This document shows positions 7,575 to 16,093 of a stretch of DNA of 43,674 nt, piece after piece; position 1 is the stretch's first letter, and each line of letters begins with the position of its first letter. The position numbers were made by a program, and so were the translations under genes. The stretch is from assembly GCA_026392845.1 (NCBI GenBank), contig JAPLBJ010000043.1, positions 1 to 43,674 on the forward strand, given 5' to 3'. The stretch comes from Actinomycetota bacterium. Its GTDB lineage: Bacteria > Actinomycetota > Actinomycetes > Nanopelagicales > Nanopelagicaceae. The notes beneath the pieces were generated by a model. It saw nothing but the letters and a program-made list of their open reading frames with translations, ran no database searches and had not been told where the DNA came from.

Positions 7575-8611
7575 ATAGTTGCCGCATCAATAACGAAGCG
7601 ATACTTCACATCACTAGATACTGTTCTGTTGTATGCAGCATCGACATAGTCGGCTTTGATTACTTCTACATCGCTAACGATGTTGTGCTTACCGCAGAAA
7701 TCAATCATCTCTTGAAGTTCGGGCATTCCACCAATCATCGAACCAGCCATTGAGCGTCGTCCGTTGAGGAGCACTCCTGGCTGCACAGCGTAAGGCTCAC
7801 CAGGTAATCCGATAACGACAAGGGTTCCATCGAGCTTGAGCAGCTCAAGATAGTCGTTGATATCTAGGCGCGCACTTACTGTATTTAGAATCAAATCAAA
7901 CTGCTTGTGATGTGGTTTCAAGTTAGAGATATCTTTTGTTGAAACAAAGTGATCTGCGCCCATTGCTAACGCGTCGGCTTCTTTGCTAGGGGAATGAGAG
8001 AAAACTGTTACATCCGCGCCCATTGCGTGTGCAAATTTCACACCCATGTGGCCAAGCCCTCCAAGACCCATGACGCCAACCTTCATGCCAGGTCCGGCTT
8101 TCCAATTCTTCAAAGGAGAGTAGAGCGTTATGCCTGCACATAGAAGTGGTGCGACTCCACTTTGATCCAAATGGGATGGAACATGCACTGCATAATCGGC
8201 ATCGATGACAAACTTATTGGAGTATCCACCCATGGCGACAGTTTTTCCATCGCGCTCGAGACCGTTATATGTTCCCGTCATTCCTTCAAGGCAATAGTTT
8301 TGTAAACCCTTTTTGCAGCTATCGCACTTACGACAAGAGTCAACAAATACACCTACGCCAACTGTTTCGCCAACAGTGAAGTTCTTTACTGTTGATCCAA
8401 GAGCGGTCACTGTGCCAACAATTTCATGGCCTGGGACCATAGGGAAGATTGCAGGACCCCATTCTTCACGAACTTGATGTATGTCTGAATGGCAAATGCC
8501 TGCATAGGAAATATCGAGGGAGATGTCGTTAGGACGTAACTCGCGACGATCAAACTCGAAGTTTGTAAATTCTGCAGATGCTTTCAAGACAGCGAGACCA
8601 CGAGTTTTCAT
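7571..8611 (-). CDS. Zinc-dependent NAD(P) alcohol dehydrogenase (YahK/CAD group)
   Basis: A 346-residue medium-chain dehydrogenase. Catalytic zinc ligands are visible as Cys40 (GICHSD) and His62-Glu63 (PGHEIVG). Structural zinc Cys are 93, 96, 99 and 107 (CRKCDSCKKGLQNYC). The Rossmann motif GLGGLGHMG lies near 179. The GICHSDIH form and overall layout fit the YahK/cinnamyl-alcohol-like group, which reduces a range of aldehydes with NADPH. The true substrate is unknown. AGGGTG precedes the ATG. It is probably the last gene of an apt, acyltransferase, tdk, adh run and overlaps the convergent DUF554 stop by 4 nt. Confidence 0.88.
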   Translation of the reverse strand: MKTRGLAVLKASAEFTNFEFDRRELRPNDISLDISYAGICHSDIHQVREEWGPAIFPMVPGHEIVGTVTALGSTVKNFTVGETVGVGVFVDSCRKCDSCKKGLQNYCLEGMTGTYNGLERDGKTVAMGGYSNKFVIDADYAVHVPSHLDQSGVAPLLCAGITLYSPLKNWKAGPGMKVGVMGLGGLGHMGVKFAHAMGADVTVFSHSPSKEADALAMGADHFVSTKDISNLKPHHKQFDLILNTVSARLDINDYLELLKLDGTLVVIGLPGEPYAVQPGVLLNGRRSMAGSMIGGMPELQEMIDFCGKHNIVSDVEVIKADYVDAAYNRTVSSDVKYRFVIDAATI

Positions 8612-8624
8612 TTTTTCACCCTAA

Positions 8625-9269
8625 TTAGAGTGTGAATGGTAGCGGTTCGGTTGAAGTATGCGCAGCACGAGAACCGCGTGCAGTAACACGTCTCATGTGG
8701 TGACGACGGCATAGGACTTCGTAGGCAATTTCAGCCCCCGCCGCAACATCACCAACAACGACTTGCTCTCCTTCAACAACCATGACACCACCTGAAGTTC
8801 GAGCATTGTGAGTAGCGCGTGCACCACACCAACACAGAGCCTCAACTTGTAACGTGTTTACTCGGTCAGCTAATTCGACAAGACGGGCTGATCCGGGAAA
8901 AAGTGATGTCCGGAAATCTGTAAGAATTCCGAAAGCAAAAACATCAATACTCAAGCCATCTACGATCTTTGCTAATTGATCGATCTGTGCACTTTCATAA
9001 AATTGCGCTTCATCGCAAATTATGTAATCGATACGCTCGCCGATAGAGAGACGATCTACAACATAGCGGTGAAGATCGATATCTGGATCTACTTCAATTG
9101 CTGGGCTCTGCAACCCTAAGCGAGAGGAAATAACCCCAGATCCAGCTCGATCTTTTGATGTAAAAATCAATCCAGTCCGTCCACGACTTTGATGGTTGTG
9201 GGCAGTTTGTAGAGCGAGAGTGGACTTACCGCTATCCATGGTTCCGCAGTAATAGATGAGTTCAGCCAC
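8625..9269 (-). CDS. tdk: Thymidine kinase, type II
   Basis: Phosphorylates thymidine with ATP in pyrimidine salvage. The 214 residues carry the P-loop GTMDSGKST (about 9-17), DEAQFY near residue 87 and a C-terminal zinc/lasso region with CWCGARATHNAR and CRRHH. These fit the TK1-like family. The start is GTG at 9267-9269, with AGGA about 8 nt upstream in the 21-nt gap after the acyltransferase gene. The alcohol dehydrogenase gene follows 13 nt after the stop. With apt nearby, this group mixes salvage enzymes with a surface-modifying enzyme. Confidence 0.93.
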   Translation of the reverse strand: MAELIYYCGTMDSGKSTLALQTAHNHQSRGRTGLIFTSKDRAGSGVISSRLGLQSPAIEVDPDIDLHRYVVDRLSIGERIDYIICDEAQFYESAQIDQLAKIVDGLSIDVFAFGILTDFRTSLFPGSARLVELADRVNTLQVEALCWCGARATHNARTSGGVMVVEGEQVVVGDVAAGAEIAYEVLCRRHHMRRVTARGSRAAHTSTEPLPFTL

Positions 9270-9290
9270 GGGCGTATCCTGCCACGAAAT

Positions 9291-11141
9291 TTAGAGAATG
9301 CCCCGAGCAGCAAGTTCTGCCTGAAGTTGGGGAATCAATGCCAGCGCCATATCAACAGAGATGTGTGATGCATCTCGATAAGCGACGACCCCATCAACTA
9401 TTGCTGGGCAGTAACTTGAGCAGAGCCAAGGATTTGGATTGATAACGTCGAAACCCCTCGTGACCTCAACTGGTGTCTTTTTTGTTGAATCGCATGACGA
9501 ACTCTTTCGTGAGGCTAAACAGGATGGAATATCTCGCTGAGGGTGTGGAGTATCCGCTATGTAGATGATCTTTGAGGAAGTTTTAGATAAATCCGAGAAT
9601 AGTTTTCGTTGCCCGTCACTCCACCATCGGGAAGGGCTTGGATAATTTGCTGGGGGATTGAAGTATTGAAAACTACTTGTTATCACAGCTATTGGATTGA
9701 GCTTAGCTATTCGTGCGATTGAATTTTCGCGCCACTTCTTGCAGTGCACCATCTTGAAAGCACCTTGATCTGATCTACGCGAATCAACTGCGGGACAAGC
9801 CGATTTTGTAAGTGAAATTAATCTAAAGCCATTTGCAATTGCCAATTCGTTGAGTGCCGGAAACCACTGCGCAGCATGTGAATCACCGTACAAGACGATA
9901 ACTTTTTTACTGCTGACATCGCCATATGTACAATATCCCGACTCAGTCTCCCCATAATTAACGTGGCATCCATCGCCGTACACGGCAGGCTTTTTCAGTA
10001 CTTGCGATAAAGTGAATTTCGTTGTGGTCGCACCGCGAATCGTTATTTCATCCGATGAAGTGAGAGATATTCCTACGGAAAGAAAAGCACAAATAAGAGT
10101 TACTGCAAGCGCGCCTTGGTAAATCTTCTGTGGAGTAAGAGTTTTGTGACGCAATGGTTGTTCAACAAATCGATGAGTTAGGTGAGCAAGAAGAATAGTT
10201 AGTGCGATGCAAGAAAAACGTTCAGCGATGTGAAGGGGGCGGCCAAGAACAGCACTTGGAATAACTAATGCTGGCCAGTGCCAAAGATAAAGCGGATATG
10301 ATATTGCCCCAAGCCATTGTGAAATCCGATTATTGCTCAAGTCGTTAAACATTGGCGGCCACACATTTATAGATGCAATAAAGAGAACTGTTGCCACTAC
10401 CGGAAGGAGGGCCCTCCATCCTGGAAAGGCCGTATTCTCGTCATATCTAATCGATGAGAAAAGTATTCCTGCAAAGGCTAACCAAGGAATTATTCTCGAT
10501 TTGAAAAGTGTTTTAGGAATAAAGAGAAGAAGAGCCCCGAATCCCAATTCCCAAGCGCGTGTAGGTAAGCCATAGAAAGCCCAAATCGGAGAAGTTTGTG
10601 TCTGATAGATAGAGAATAAAAGCGAGAAGACGGTAACCGAACCGATACCTGCAATTAGATATTTTCGTTTGCCCAATTTCGCTAAAGCGAGAATGAATAT
10701 TGGCCAAACCAAATAGAACTGCTCCTCAACAGCAAGTGACCAGTAGTGAATTACTGGTGATGGTGTTGCGTTCAGGTTTTGATAATCATTTTGCCACCAG
10801 GCAAAGAGATAGTTGGAAACGTAGAGGGAAGCCGCGATGAGATCCTTACCAAGATTTACACGAGTTATTGATGGCAGAAGCATCCAAGAAAGAATTGCTG
10901 TTGCAATAAGCACAAAGGCAGAAGTTGGGAGAAGCCTCTTTATGCGGCGCTGATAAAATTGCGCTAAATCAAGATGACCGTCGCCCTCGATTTCTCGCAG
11001 TATGAGTCCAGTAATTAGATATCCAGATATGACATAGAAAATGTCGACGCCAATGAACCCACCTGGCATGAGACGCGCATGGAAGAGCGTTACCAATATG
11101 GCAGCGAGTGCGCGGAGTCCCTGTATCTGCGTTATACGCAT
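9291..11141 (-). CDS. Acyltransferase 3 / SGNH two-domain membrane protein (OafA/YrhL-like)
   Basis: A 616-residue protein. The first 370 or so residues form a polytopic acyltransferase-3 domain, with the N-terminal IQGLRALAAILVTLFH (His is the expected catalytic residue), GFIGVDIFYVISGYLIT, RRIKRLLP and HYWSLAVEEQFYLVWP. The C-terminal part is an extracytoplasmic SGNH hydrolase-like domain with YGDSHAAQW near residue 415 and DASH near 592 as the Asp-His pair. Such proteins O-acetylate cell-surface glycans, with the SGNH domain finishing the transfer. The substrate is unknown. It starts 2 nt after the apt stop. Confidence 0.87.
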   Translation of the reverse strand: MRITQIQGLRALAAILVTLFHARLMPGGFIGVDIFYVISGYLITGLILREIEGDGHLDLAQFYQRRIKRLLPTSAFVLIATAILSWMLLPSITRVNLGKDLIAASLYVSNYLFAWWQNDYQNLNATPSPVIHYWSLAVEEQFYLVWPIFILALAKLGKRKYLIAGIGSVTVFSLLFSIYQTQTSPIWAFYGLPTRAWELGFGALLLFIPKTLFKSRIIPWLAFAGILFSSIRYDENTAFPGWRALLPVVATVLFIASINVWPPMFNDLSNNRISQWLGAISYPLYLWHWPALVIPSAVLGRPLHIAERFSCIALTILLAHLTHRFVEQPLRHKTLTPQKIYQGALAVTLICAFLSVGISLTSSDEITIRGATTTKFTLSQVLKKPAVYGDGCHVNYGETESGYCTYGDVSSKKVIVLYGDSHAAQWFPALNELAIANGFRLISLTKSACPAVDSRRSDQGAFKMVHCKKWRENSIARIAKLNPIAVITSSFQYFNPPANYPSPSRWWSDGQRKLFSDLSKTSSKIIYIADTPHPQRDIPSCLASRKSSSCDSTKKTPVEVTRGFDVINPNPWLCSSYCPAIVDGVVAYRDASHISVDMALALIPQLQAELAARGIL

Positions 11142-11143
11142 TG

Positions 11144-11671
11144 CTAAGAACTCATCAATGAGTGAATTGCTATATCAGGATAAGAAGTGGAAATGCGATT
11201 TCGACCACCAAGAATTGGAATCTCGATTACCGAGGCGATATCGGTAACAATGCCACCGCAAGCAGCAACTAGTTCGATTGCAGCACACATGGTTCCACCT
11301 GTTGCAAGGACGTCATCGATCAAAAGGACTTGTTGGCCACTTTCAATTGCATCAATATGAATTTCAACTGTGGCTTCACCATACTCGAGAGCATAACTCT
11401 GCGAATGTGTTGTGAATGGAAGCTTTCCACTTTTACGGATTGGGATAAATCCACGATGCAAATTGGCTGCAACCGTTGAAGCGAAAATGAAACCGCGAGC
11501 CTCGATACCGGCGATACATGCTGTAGGGGTCGCAAAAGAGGAGAGAGCATCCGTAATAGCGTGAAGGGCGTCGCCATTGGCAAGAAGAGGAGTTATATCT
11601 TTGAAAATCACACCTGGTTTTGGATAGTCAGGAATTGTGCGGATTAACGCGAGCGCCTTCTCAACATTCAC
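11144..11671 (-). CDS. apt: Adenine phosphoribosyltransferase
   Basis: Makes AMP from adenine and PRPP. The 175 residues have the typical start IRTIPDYPKPGVIFKDITPLL, the ARGFIF segment and the PRPP-binding loop VLLIDDVLATGGTM near residue 115. The start is GTG at 11669-11671 (second codon Asn), with a GGCGGTGG purine-rich stretch about 10 nt upstream. It lies 34 nt downstream of tRNA-Leu on the same strand, so the two could share a transcript. Its purine salvage role fits the NCS2 nucleobase permease some 6 kb away. Confidence 0.93.
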   Translation of the reverse strand: MNVEKALALIRTIPDYPKPGVIFKDITPLLANGDALHAITDALSSFATPTACIAGIEARGFIFASTVAANLHRGFIPIRKSGKLPFTTHSQSYALEYGEATVEIHIDAIESGQQVLLIDDVLATGGTMCAAIELVAACGGIVTDIASVIEIPILGGRNRISTSYPDIAIHSLMSS

Positions 11672-11705
11672 GAAGCCACCGCCGTAACTTTCTCAAGAAG
11701 TCTTG

Positions 11706-11789
11706 TGTCCGAACGGGGACTTGAACCCCGAATCCCTTGCGAGAACTAGCACCTCAAGCTAGCGCGTCTGCCAATTCCGCCACCCGGAC
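11706..11789 (-). tRNA. tRNA-Leu (anticodon GAG)
   Basis: On the minus strand a full 84-nt class II tRNA can be folded. The acceptor stem is GTCCGGG with TTCGGAC (two G-T pairs). The D-arm includes TGGCAGACGC. The anticodon arm GCTAGCTTGAGGTGCTAG has the loop CTTGAGG and anticodon GAG. A long variable arm and the T-arm CGGGGTTCAAGTCCCCG follow. The discriminator is A and CCA is not encoded (the next bases are CAA). Confidence 0.95.
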
Positions 11790-11855
11790 GAGTGCGGGCT
11801 AACGATAGCAACGAGAGCGCGTTAGGTGCAAAAGAAGGGACGAAAGCGAGAGAAT

Positions 11856-13178
11856 ATGCAGATGATGAGCCAACAAGAGCGCGAAGAACTTGAAGTAGAA
11901 ACTGTTCGCATTTGCCAAGAATTGATTCGATTTCCTAGCGTCAATTTTGGTGATGGTAAGGGCGATGAGAAAGATATTTCTAACTATGTTGTTGCTTCGT
12001 TAGCTGAAGTTGGTATCGAATCGAAGATTTACGAATCCGCTCCCGGTCGTTGCAATGTCATTGCGAATATAAAGGGGATTGATGAATCCAGACCAGCGTT
12101 AGTTTTACATGGTCACCTCGATGTAGTGCCTGCGAATGCAGAGGATTGGTCTGTCGATCCTTTCGCTGCCGTTATCAAAGATGGAATGATTTGGGGTCGC
12201 GGCGCCGTTGATATGAAAAACATGGATGCAATGATGTTGGCGACAGTGCGTTCATGGGCACGTCGTGGATACGTACCTCCACGAAGAATTGTTTTGGCAT
12301 TCTTTGCTGATGAAGAGGCAGGGAGTCTCTTTGGTTCACGATGGATGGTGGCGAAGCACCCTGAAGTGTTCGCGGGATGCTCAGAAGCAATTTCAGAAGT
12401 AGGTGGCTTTTCGGTAACTGTTGGCGATAACAAACGTCTCTACTTCGTAGAAACTGCTGAAAAGGGAATTCACTGGATGCGACTTACCGCATCAGGACGT
12501 GCAGGACACGGTTCGATGATCAACCCTGAAAATGCACTCACGCGATTAGCAGAGGCTATAGCAAAAATTGGAAACTTTGAGTGGCCACAACGCTATTCAA
12601 AGACCGTTAAAGAACTATTTAGTCGCGTCGCAAAAGTAACTGGAAAGCCATACAACGAATTAGATTTACGTCCGCTACTTACCGAACTTGGAAGCACAGC
12701 TCGAATGATCGGTGCGACGCTTCAGAATACGGCGAATCCTTCAATGCTTCAGGCTGGTTACAAGGCAAATGTAATTCCGCAAACAGCTACTGCGGTCGTC
12801 GATGGTCGATTTATTCCAGGCTATGAAAATGAACTTAATGCAACCATTCGCGAATTAGTTGGTCCAGATATTGAAGTTGAAACAATAACTCGCGATATCG
12901 CTTTGGAAAGTGATTTTTCTGGTCCTCTCGTGGATGCAATGTGTGCAGCACTCGTTAGTGAAGATCCTGAAGGCTTACCAGTGCCGTATTTGATGAGCGG
13001 TGGAACCGATAACAAAGCTCTGTCGGAACTAGGAATTGTTGGTTACGGCTTCTCACCACTCAAACTCTCACCTGATTTAGATTTTATGGCTCTCTTTCAC
13101 GGAGTAGATGAGAGGGTAGAGATTGAAGGCTTGCACTTTGGAGTTCGGGTTCTTTCCCACTTCTTGGAGAATTGCTAA
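11856..13178 (+). CDS. M20 family metallopeptidase/deacylase
   Basis: A two-zinc hydrolase of the M20 (ArgE/DapE/carboxypeptidase) family, 440 residues. Metal and catalytic residues appear in order: HGHLDVVP near residue 86 (His and catalytic Asp), GRGAVDMK (bridging Asp) near 115, DEEAG near 152 (catalytic Glu and metal Glu) and FHGVDERV near 420 (final His). The GHGSM dimerization-domain segment is also clear. The substrate cannot be told: it could be a dipeptide or an N-acyl amino acid. The start is uncertain. ATG 11856, ATG 11862 and GTG 11826 are all in frame, and 11856 was chosen as the first ATG, with GCGAGAG upstream. Its stop overlaps the convergent reductase stop by 4 nt. Confidence 0.85.
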   Translation: MQMMSQQEREELEVETVRICQELIRFPSVNFGDGKGDEKDISNYVVASLAEVGIESKIYESAPGRCNVIANIKGIDESRPALVLHGHLDVVPANAEDWSVDPFAAVIKDGMIWGRGAVDMKNMDAMMLATVRSWARRGYVPPRRIVLAFFADEEAGSLFGSRWMVAKHPEVFAGCSEAISEVGGFSVTVGDNKRLYFVETAEKGIHWMRLTASGRAGHGSMINPENALTRLAEAIAKIGNFEWPQRYSKTVKELFSRVAKVTGKPYNELDLRPLLTELGSTARMIGATLQNTANPSMLQAGYKANVIPQTATAVVDGRFIPGYENELNATIRELVGPDIEVETITRDIALESDFSGPLVDAMCAALVSEDPEGLPVPYLMSGGTDNKALSELGIVGYGFSPLKLSPDLDFMALFHGVDERVEIEGLHFGVRVLSHFLENC

Positions 13179-14122
13179 AGGGCTGAAATATCGTCGAGCG
13201 CATCTCTAACGATATCGGGCAAGGTGATTTGTTCAGTTGTAAGCGCTCCACGTAATTGCGCGCCAGTTCGCGCACCGATGATTGCACTTGTAACGCCTGG
13301 TGTATCTCGCACCCATGAGAGTGCAACTTCTAAAGGAGAATATCCAAGGCCTTGGGCTGCGACGCAAACAGCATCGACAATTCGTGAGCATCGCTCATCC
13401 AAATATGGATCAATGAAATGTGCGAAATGTGGGGAAGCACCACGTGAATCACTAGGGGTTCCATTTCTATATTTACCAGATAAAACACCGCGACCTACAG
13501 GAGACCACGCTAAAAATCCGACACCAAGTTCTGAAGCACTCTCCAATACTTCCTCTTCTACGGTTCTATTGAGGAGTGAATACTCATTCTGCATGGTCGC
13601 GATTGGCGCTTTCATAGAATGCGATTCTTGAAGCGTTATCGCTCTTGCGCTTTGCCATCCGGAATAATTAGATATTCCTACGTAACGTGCCTTACCTGAT
13701 GTGTACGCAAAATCAAGAGCAGACAGAGTGTCTTCTAAAGGAATATTTGAATCCCACGCATGTATTTGCCACAGATCCACATAATCTGTCCCTAAGCGAG
13801 TGAGAGACTTTTCTAGTTGTGATATCAAAGCGTGTCGAGAAGCATCGACTTTTCGTTCGCCATCGATAAATGAAATTCCCGCTTTCGTTGCCAGTACGAC
13901 TTTATCGCGATTGAATAGTGTCCCAATAAGTCCACCAATAACGCGTTCTGAATCTCCGTCCCCATATGTAGCCGCAGTGTCAATGAAATTGCCACCGGCT
14001 TCTATGTAAGCCCTACATTGATCCGCTGCCTCATATTCGTCTGTATCTCGACCCCATGTCATTGTGCCGAGTCCAAGACGTGAAATATCTAGTCCTGTCC
14101 GTCCCGCACGTCGCATTTCCAT
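13175..14122 (-). CDS. Aldo/keto reductase
   Basis: A 315-residue NADPH-dependent reductase of the AKR superfamily (Mgr/YajO-like branch). The beta-barrel catalytic tetrad is visible: Asp in FIDTAATYGDGDSE (with Tyr), Lys in VLATKAG and His in DLWQIHAWD. The C-terminal cofactor site includes SAIIGARTGAQL. The physiological substrate is unknown. The ATG at 14122 has TAAGGT 6 nt upstream, fitting leaderless transcription. It is divergent from the histidine phosphatase gene across 50 nt and overlaps the M20 peptidase stop by 4 nt. Confidence 0.9.
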   Translation of the reverse strand: MEMRRAGRTGLDISRLGLGTMTWGRDTDEYEAADQCRAYIEAGGNFIDTAATYGDGDSERVIGGLIGTLFNRDKVVLATKAGISFIDGERKVDASRHALISQLEKSLTRLGTDYVDLWQIHAWDSNIPLEDTLSALDFAYTSGKARYVGISNYSGWQSARAITLQESHSMKAPIATMQNEYSLLNRTVEEEVLESASELGVGFLAWSPVGRGVLSGKYRNGTPSDSRGASPHFAHFIDPYLDERCSRIVDAVCVAAQGLGYSPLEVALSWVRDTPGVTSAIIGARTGAQLRGALTTEQITLPDIVRDALDDISAL

Positions 14123-14128
14123 GTGGCG

Positions 14129-14134
14129 ACCTTA
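14129..14134 (-). promoter_or_regulatory. Predicted -10 element of the aldo/keto reductase gene
   Basis: TAAGGT on the minus strand ends 6 nt before the ATG at 14122, with no Shine-Dalgarno between. PAC2 has the same TAAGGT hexamer at the same spacing. Confidence 0.5.
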
Positions 14135-14160
14135 GCAATACTGAGTCAGCAACGTTGCGA

Positions 14161-14166
14161 TAACCT
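14161..14166 (+). promoter_or_regulatory. Predicted -10 element of the histidine phosphatase operon
   Basis: TAACCT in the string GCGATAACCTTG ends 6 nt before the GTG at 14173. It supports that GTG as the start, since the mRNA would begin at or next to it. Confidence 0.55.
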
Positions 14167-14172
14167 TGCTCT

Positions 14173-14859
14173 GTGTCCTTAGTTGTTTTAATACGTCATG
14201 CACATTCGGAAGCGAATGCTGCTGGAATACTTTCTGGGCGGCGTCCAAATATTGCACTAAGTGAAAAGGGTCGAAAGCAAGCCCAGGAACTAACGCAACG
14301 TTTGGGGCATATAAAGGTCAAAGAGCTTCGCGTTAGTCCGCTACAGCGCTGTATGGAAACTATCGATCCGTGGAAGTCAACGAGGACGCGAATTCGAACC
14401 GTTGAAGATCATGGAATAACAGAAGTTGATTACGGAATGTGGAGCGGTCGCACATTGCGTTCTCTTTCGCGTGAAAAACTTTGGAAGATTGTTCAAGAGA
14501 ATCCGAGTCGGGTCTTTTTTCCTGATGGCGAAGGTATGTCAAATATGCAAGCCAGAGCAGTTGATTCGATGTACGCAGGACTTTCATCAACAGGTACTGG
14601 TGCAGTTGTAATGGTTAGCCATGGCGATGTTATAAAGGCACTCGTTGCATCCAATCTAGGTATGCGTCTCGACGATTTTCAGAGAATCATTATTGATCCC
14701 GCTTCAATTACAGTATTCGATTTCTCCTCTAAAACGCCACGATTGTTACTACTCAATGATTCGCATACACAGATAGGTGAATTGGGAAACACATCTACGA
14801 AGAAAAGACTTTTAGTCGGTGGTGGAAGCGGTCCATTGACGAAGAAGAAAAGTAGATGA
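14173..14859 (+). CDS. Histidine phosphatase family protein (MSMEG_4193-type, phosphoglycerate mutase-like)
   Basis: A 228-residue protein of the histidine phosphatase superfamily. The catalytic RHAHSEAN motif is at residues 8-15, the SPLQRCMET segment near 55 supplies the second Arg, and VSHGDVIKA near 152 holds the second His. These features predict a phosphatase on a small molecule or protein. The actinobacterial branch found beside DUF3090 and SCO1664-type genes has no proven substrate. The start is GTG at 14173. It overlaps DUF3090 by 4 nt (ATGA), so it heads a tight operon with DUF3090, the SCO1664-like gene and mshC. The C-terminus is basic (TKKKSR). Confidence 0.85.
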   Translation: MSLVVLIRHAHSEANAAGILSGRRPNIALSEKGRKQAQELTQRLGHIKVKELRVSPLQRCMETIDPWKSTRTRIRTVEDHGITEVDYGMWSGRTLRSLSREKLWKIVQENPSRVFFPDGEGMSNMQARAVDSMYAGLSSTGTGAVVMVSHGDVIKALVASNLGMRLDDFQRIIIDPASITVFDFSSKTPRLLLLNDSHTQIGELGNTSTKKRLLVGGGSGPLTKKKSR

Positions 14860-15380
14860 GTCGCGTAACCTATATATACGACCCGGTCGAACGCTTTGTT
14901 GCAGGGACAGTTGGTCAACCTGGGGAGCGGACCTTCTTTCTTCAAGCTCGGACAGGTAATCGCATCACATCAGTCTCACTAGAAAAAGCACAAGTTGCTG
15001 CTTTGGCGCAGCGCGTTGAGATGCTCATTCGAGATTTGCGACGTACTAACCCATCGATTGCACTCATTCCTACAAGTCGCGACGAATCACCACTGGAGCA
15101 GCCAATATTTGAGGAATTCCGTGTCGGAGTAATTTCTCTTTCGTGGGACGAAAGTAAATCCTTGATTTGTATCGAATGTGAAGCAGCAGGTGATGAGTCC
15201 GAACAAGTCGATGAAGAGGGCGATTTACTTCAGGTATACCTAACTCCAGGAGCGGCTTCTGCATTTGCCAATCGCTCCTTGATGGTTGTTGACGCAGGGC
15301 GAACTCAATGTCCGTTCTGCGAAATTCCTATTGATCCACAAGGACATTTGTGTCCGAGGGCAAATGGTTACCGACGCTAA
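14856..15380 (+). CDS. DUF3090 family protein
   Basis: A 174-residue protein beginning MSRVTYIYDPVERFVAGTVGQPGERTFFLQA in the DUF3090 (YcbX-unrelated, actinobacterial) style. Two parts can be seen: a beta-rich N-terminal region and a C-terminal zinc-ribbon-like end, with CPFC near residue 150 and a further Cys in HLCPRANGYRR. The family is conserved in actinobacteria beside the histidine phosphatase and SCO1664-like genes, but its role is unknown. Its ATG overlaps the phosphatase stop and its last 17 nt overlap the next gene, indicating translational coupling. Confidence 0.85.
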   Translation: MSRVTYIYDPVERFVAGTVGQPGERTFFLQARTGNRITSVSLEKAQVAALAQRVEMLIRDLRRTNPSIALIPTSRDESPLEQPIFEEFRVGVISLSWDESKSLICIECEAAGDESEQVDEEGDLLQVYLTPGAASAFANRSLMVVDAGRTQCPFCEIPIDPQGHLCPRANGYRR

Positions 15381-16071
15381 TGTGGAACTCCTGACAACAG
15401 GAGTTATAACAGTTACTGGGCGTTTAGTAGATGCGTCCAATGCAACGTTGTTTGCTTCTATTGAACACGATGGCGTTCAAGGTCAATGCATTTATAAACC
15501 TATTGCGGGGGAGAGACCATTATGGGATTTTCCTGATGGCCAACTCGCTCATAGGGAGTACGCAGCATTTTTGATTAGTGAATTTTTGTCACTCAATATT
15601 GTCCCTCCGACAGTTCTGCGCGATGGGCCATTTGGAATAGGCATGGTTCAACTTTGGATTGATATCGATGAAGAGATTAATCTCGCTCATTACTTCTCGC
15701 AAGATGATCCACAACTGCGCATGATGGCACTCTTTGATGCAATCATTAACAACACAGATCGTAAAATCGGTCACCTGTTACCTGACCAATCAGGTCACTT
15801 ATATGGATGTGATCATGGCGTGACATTCCATAGTGAGTACAAACTACGTACAGTCTTATGGCAATGGGCTGGAGAACCCCTGTCGGAATCAGAAATTGCA
15901 TTATTGCAATCAGCGATTTCCCGATTTTCAGAAATTGTTCTCGCTCTCAAGGATTATCTAACATCCGAAGAAATCGAAGCTTTGAAGATTCGCATCATTG
16001 GCCTTATAGACAGCGCTACTTTTCCTCTACCAAATCCTGATTGGCCAAGTATTCCTTGGCCCGCATTTTAG
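15364..16071 (+). CDS. SCO1664 family kinase-like protein (PI3/PI4-kinase-like fold)
   Basis: A 235-residue protein matching the SCO1664 type. The ATG at 15364 is chosen because GAGGG lies just upstream (within the DUF3090 gene) and the conserved part starts soon after. The region reads like an atypical kinase. IYKPIAGERPLWDFPDG near residue 45 has the ATP-binding Lys. ALFDAIINNTDRKIGHLL near 125 resembles the catalytic loop of HipA/PI3K-like enzymes (Asp-Arg with Asn). CDHGVTF near 150 corresponds to the metal-binding Asp. Kinase activity is inference. It sits between DUF3090 and mshC, opposite in predicted chemistry to the phosphatase at the operon head. Confidence 0.8.
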   Translation: MVTDANVELLTTGVITVTGRLVDASNATLFASIEHDGVQGQCIYKPIAGERPLWDFPDGQLAHREYAAFLISEFLSLNIVPPTVLRDGPFGIGMVQLWIDIDEEINLAHYFSQDDPQLRMMALFDAIINNTDRKIGHLLPDQSGHLYGCDHGVTFHSEYKLRTVLWQWAGEPLSESEIALLQSAISRFSEIVLALKDYLTSEEIEALKIRIIGLIDSATFPLPNPDWPSIPWPAF

Positions 16072-16081
16072 TTTGATGCAA

Positions 16082-16087
16082 TAGTAT
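16082..16087 (+). promoter_or_regulatory. Predicted -10 element of mshC
   Basis: TAGTAT ends 6 nt before the mshC ATG at 16094, in the 22-nt gap after the SCO1664-like gene. It suggests that mshC has its own leaderless promoter besides any read-through. Confidence 0.4.
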
Positions 16088-16093
16088 TTCTAA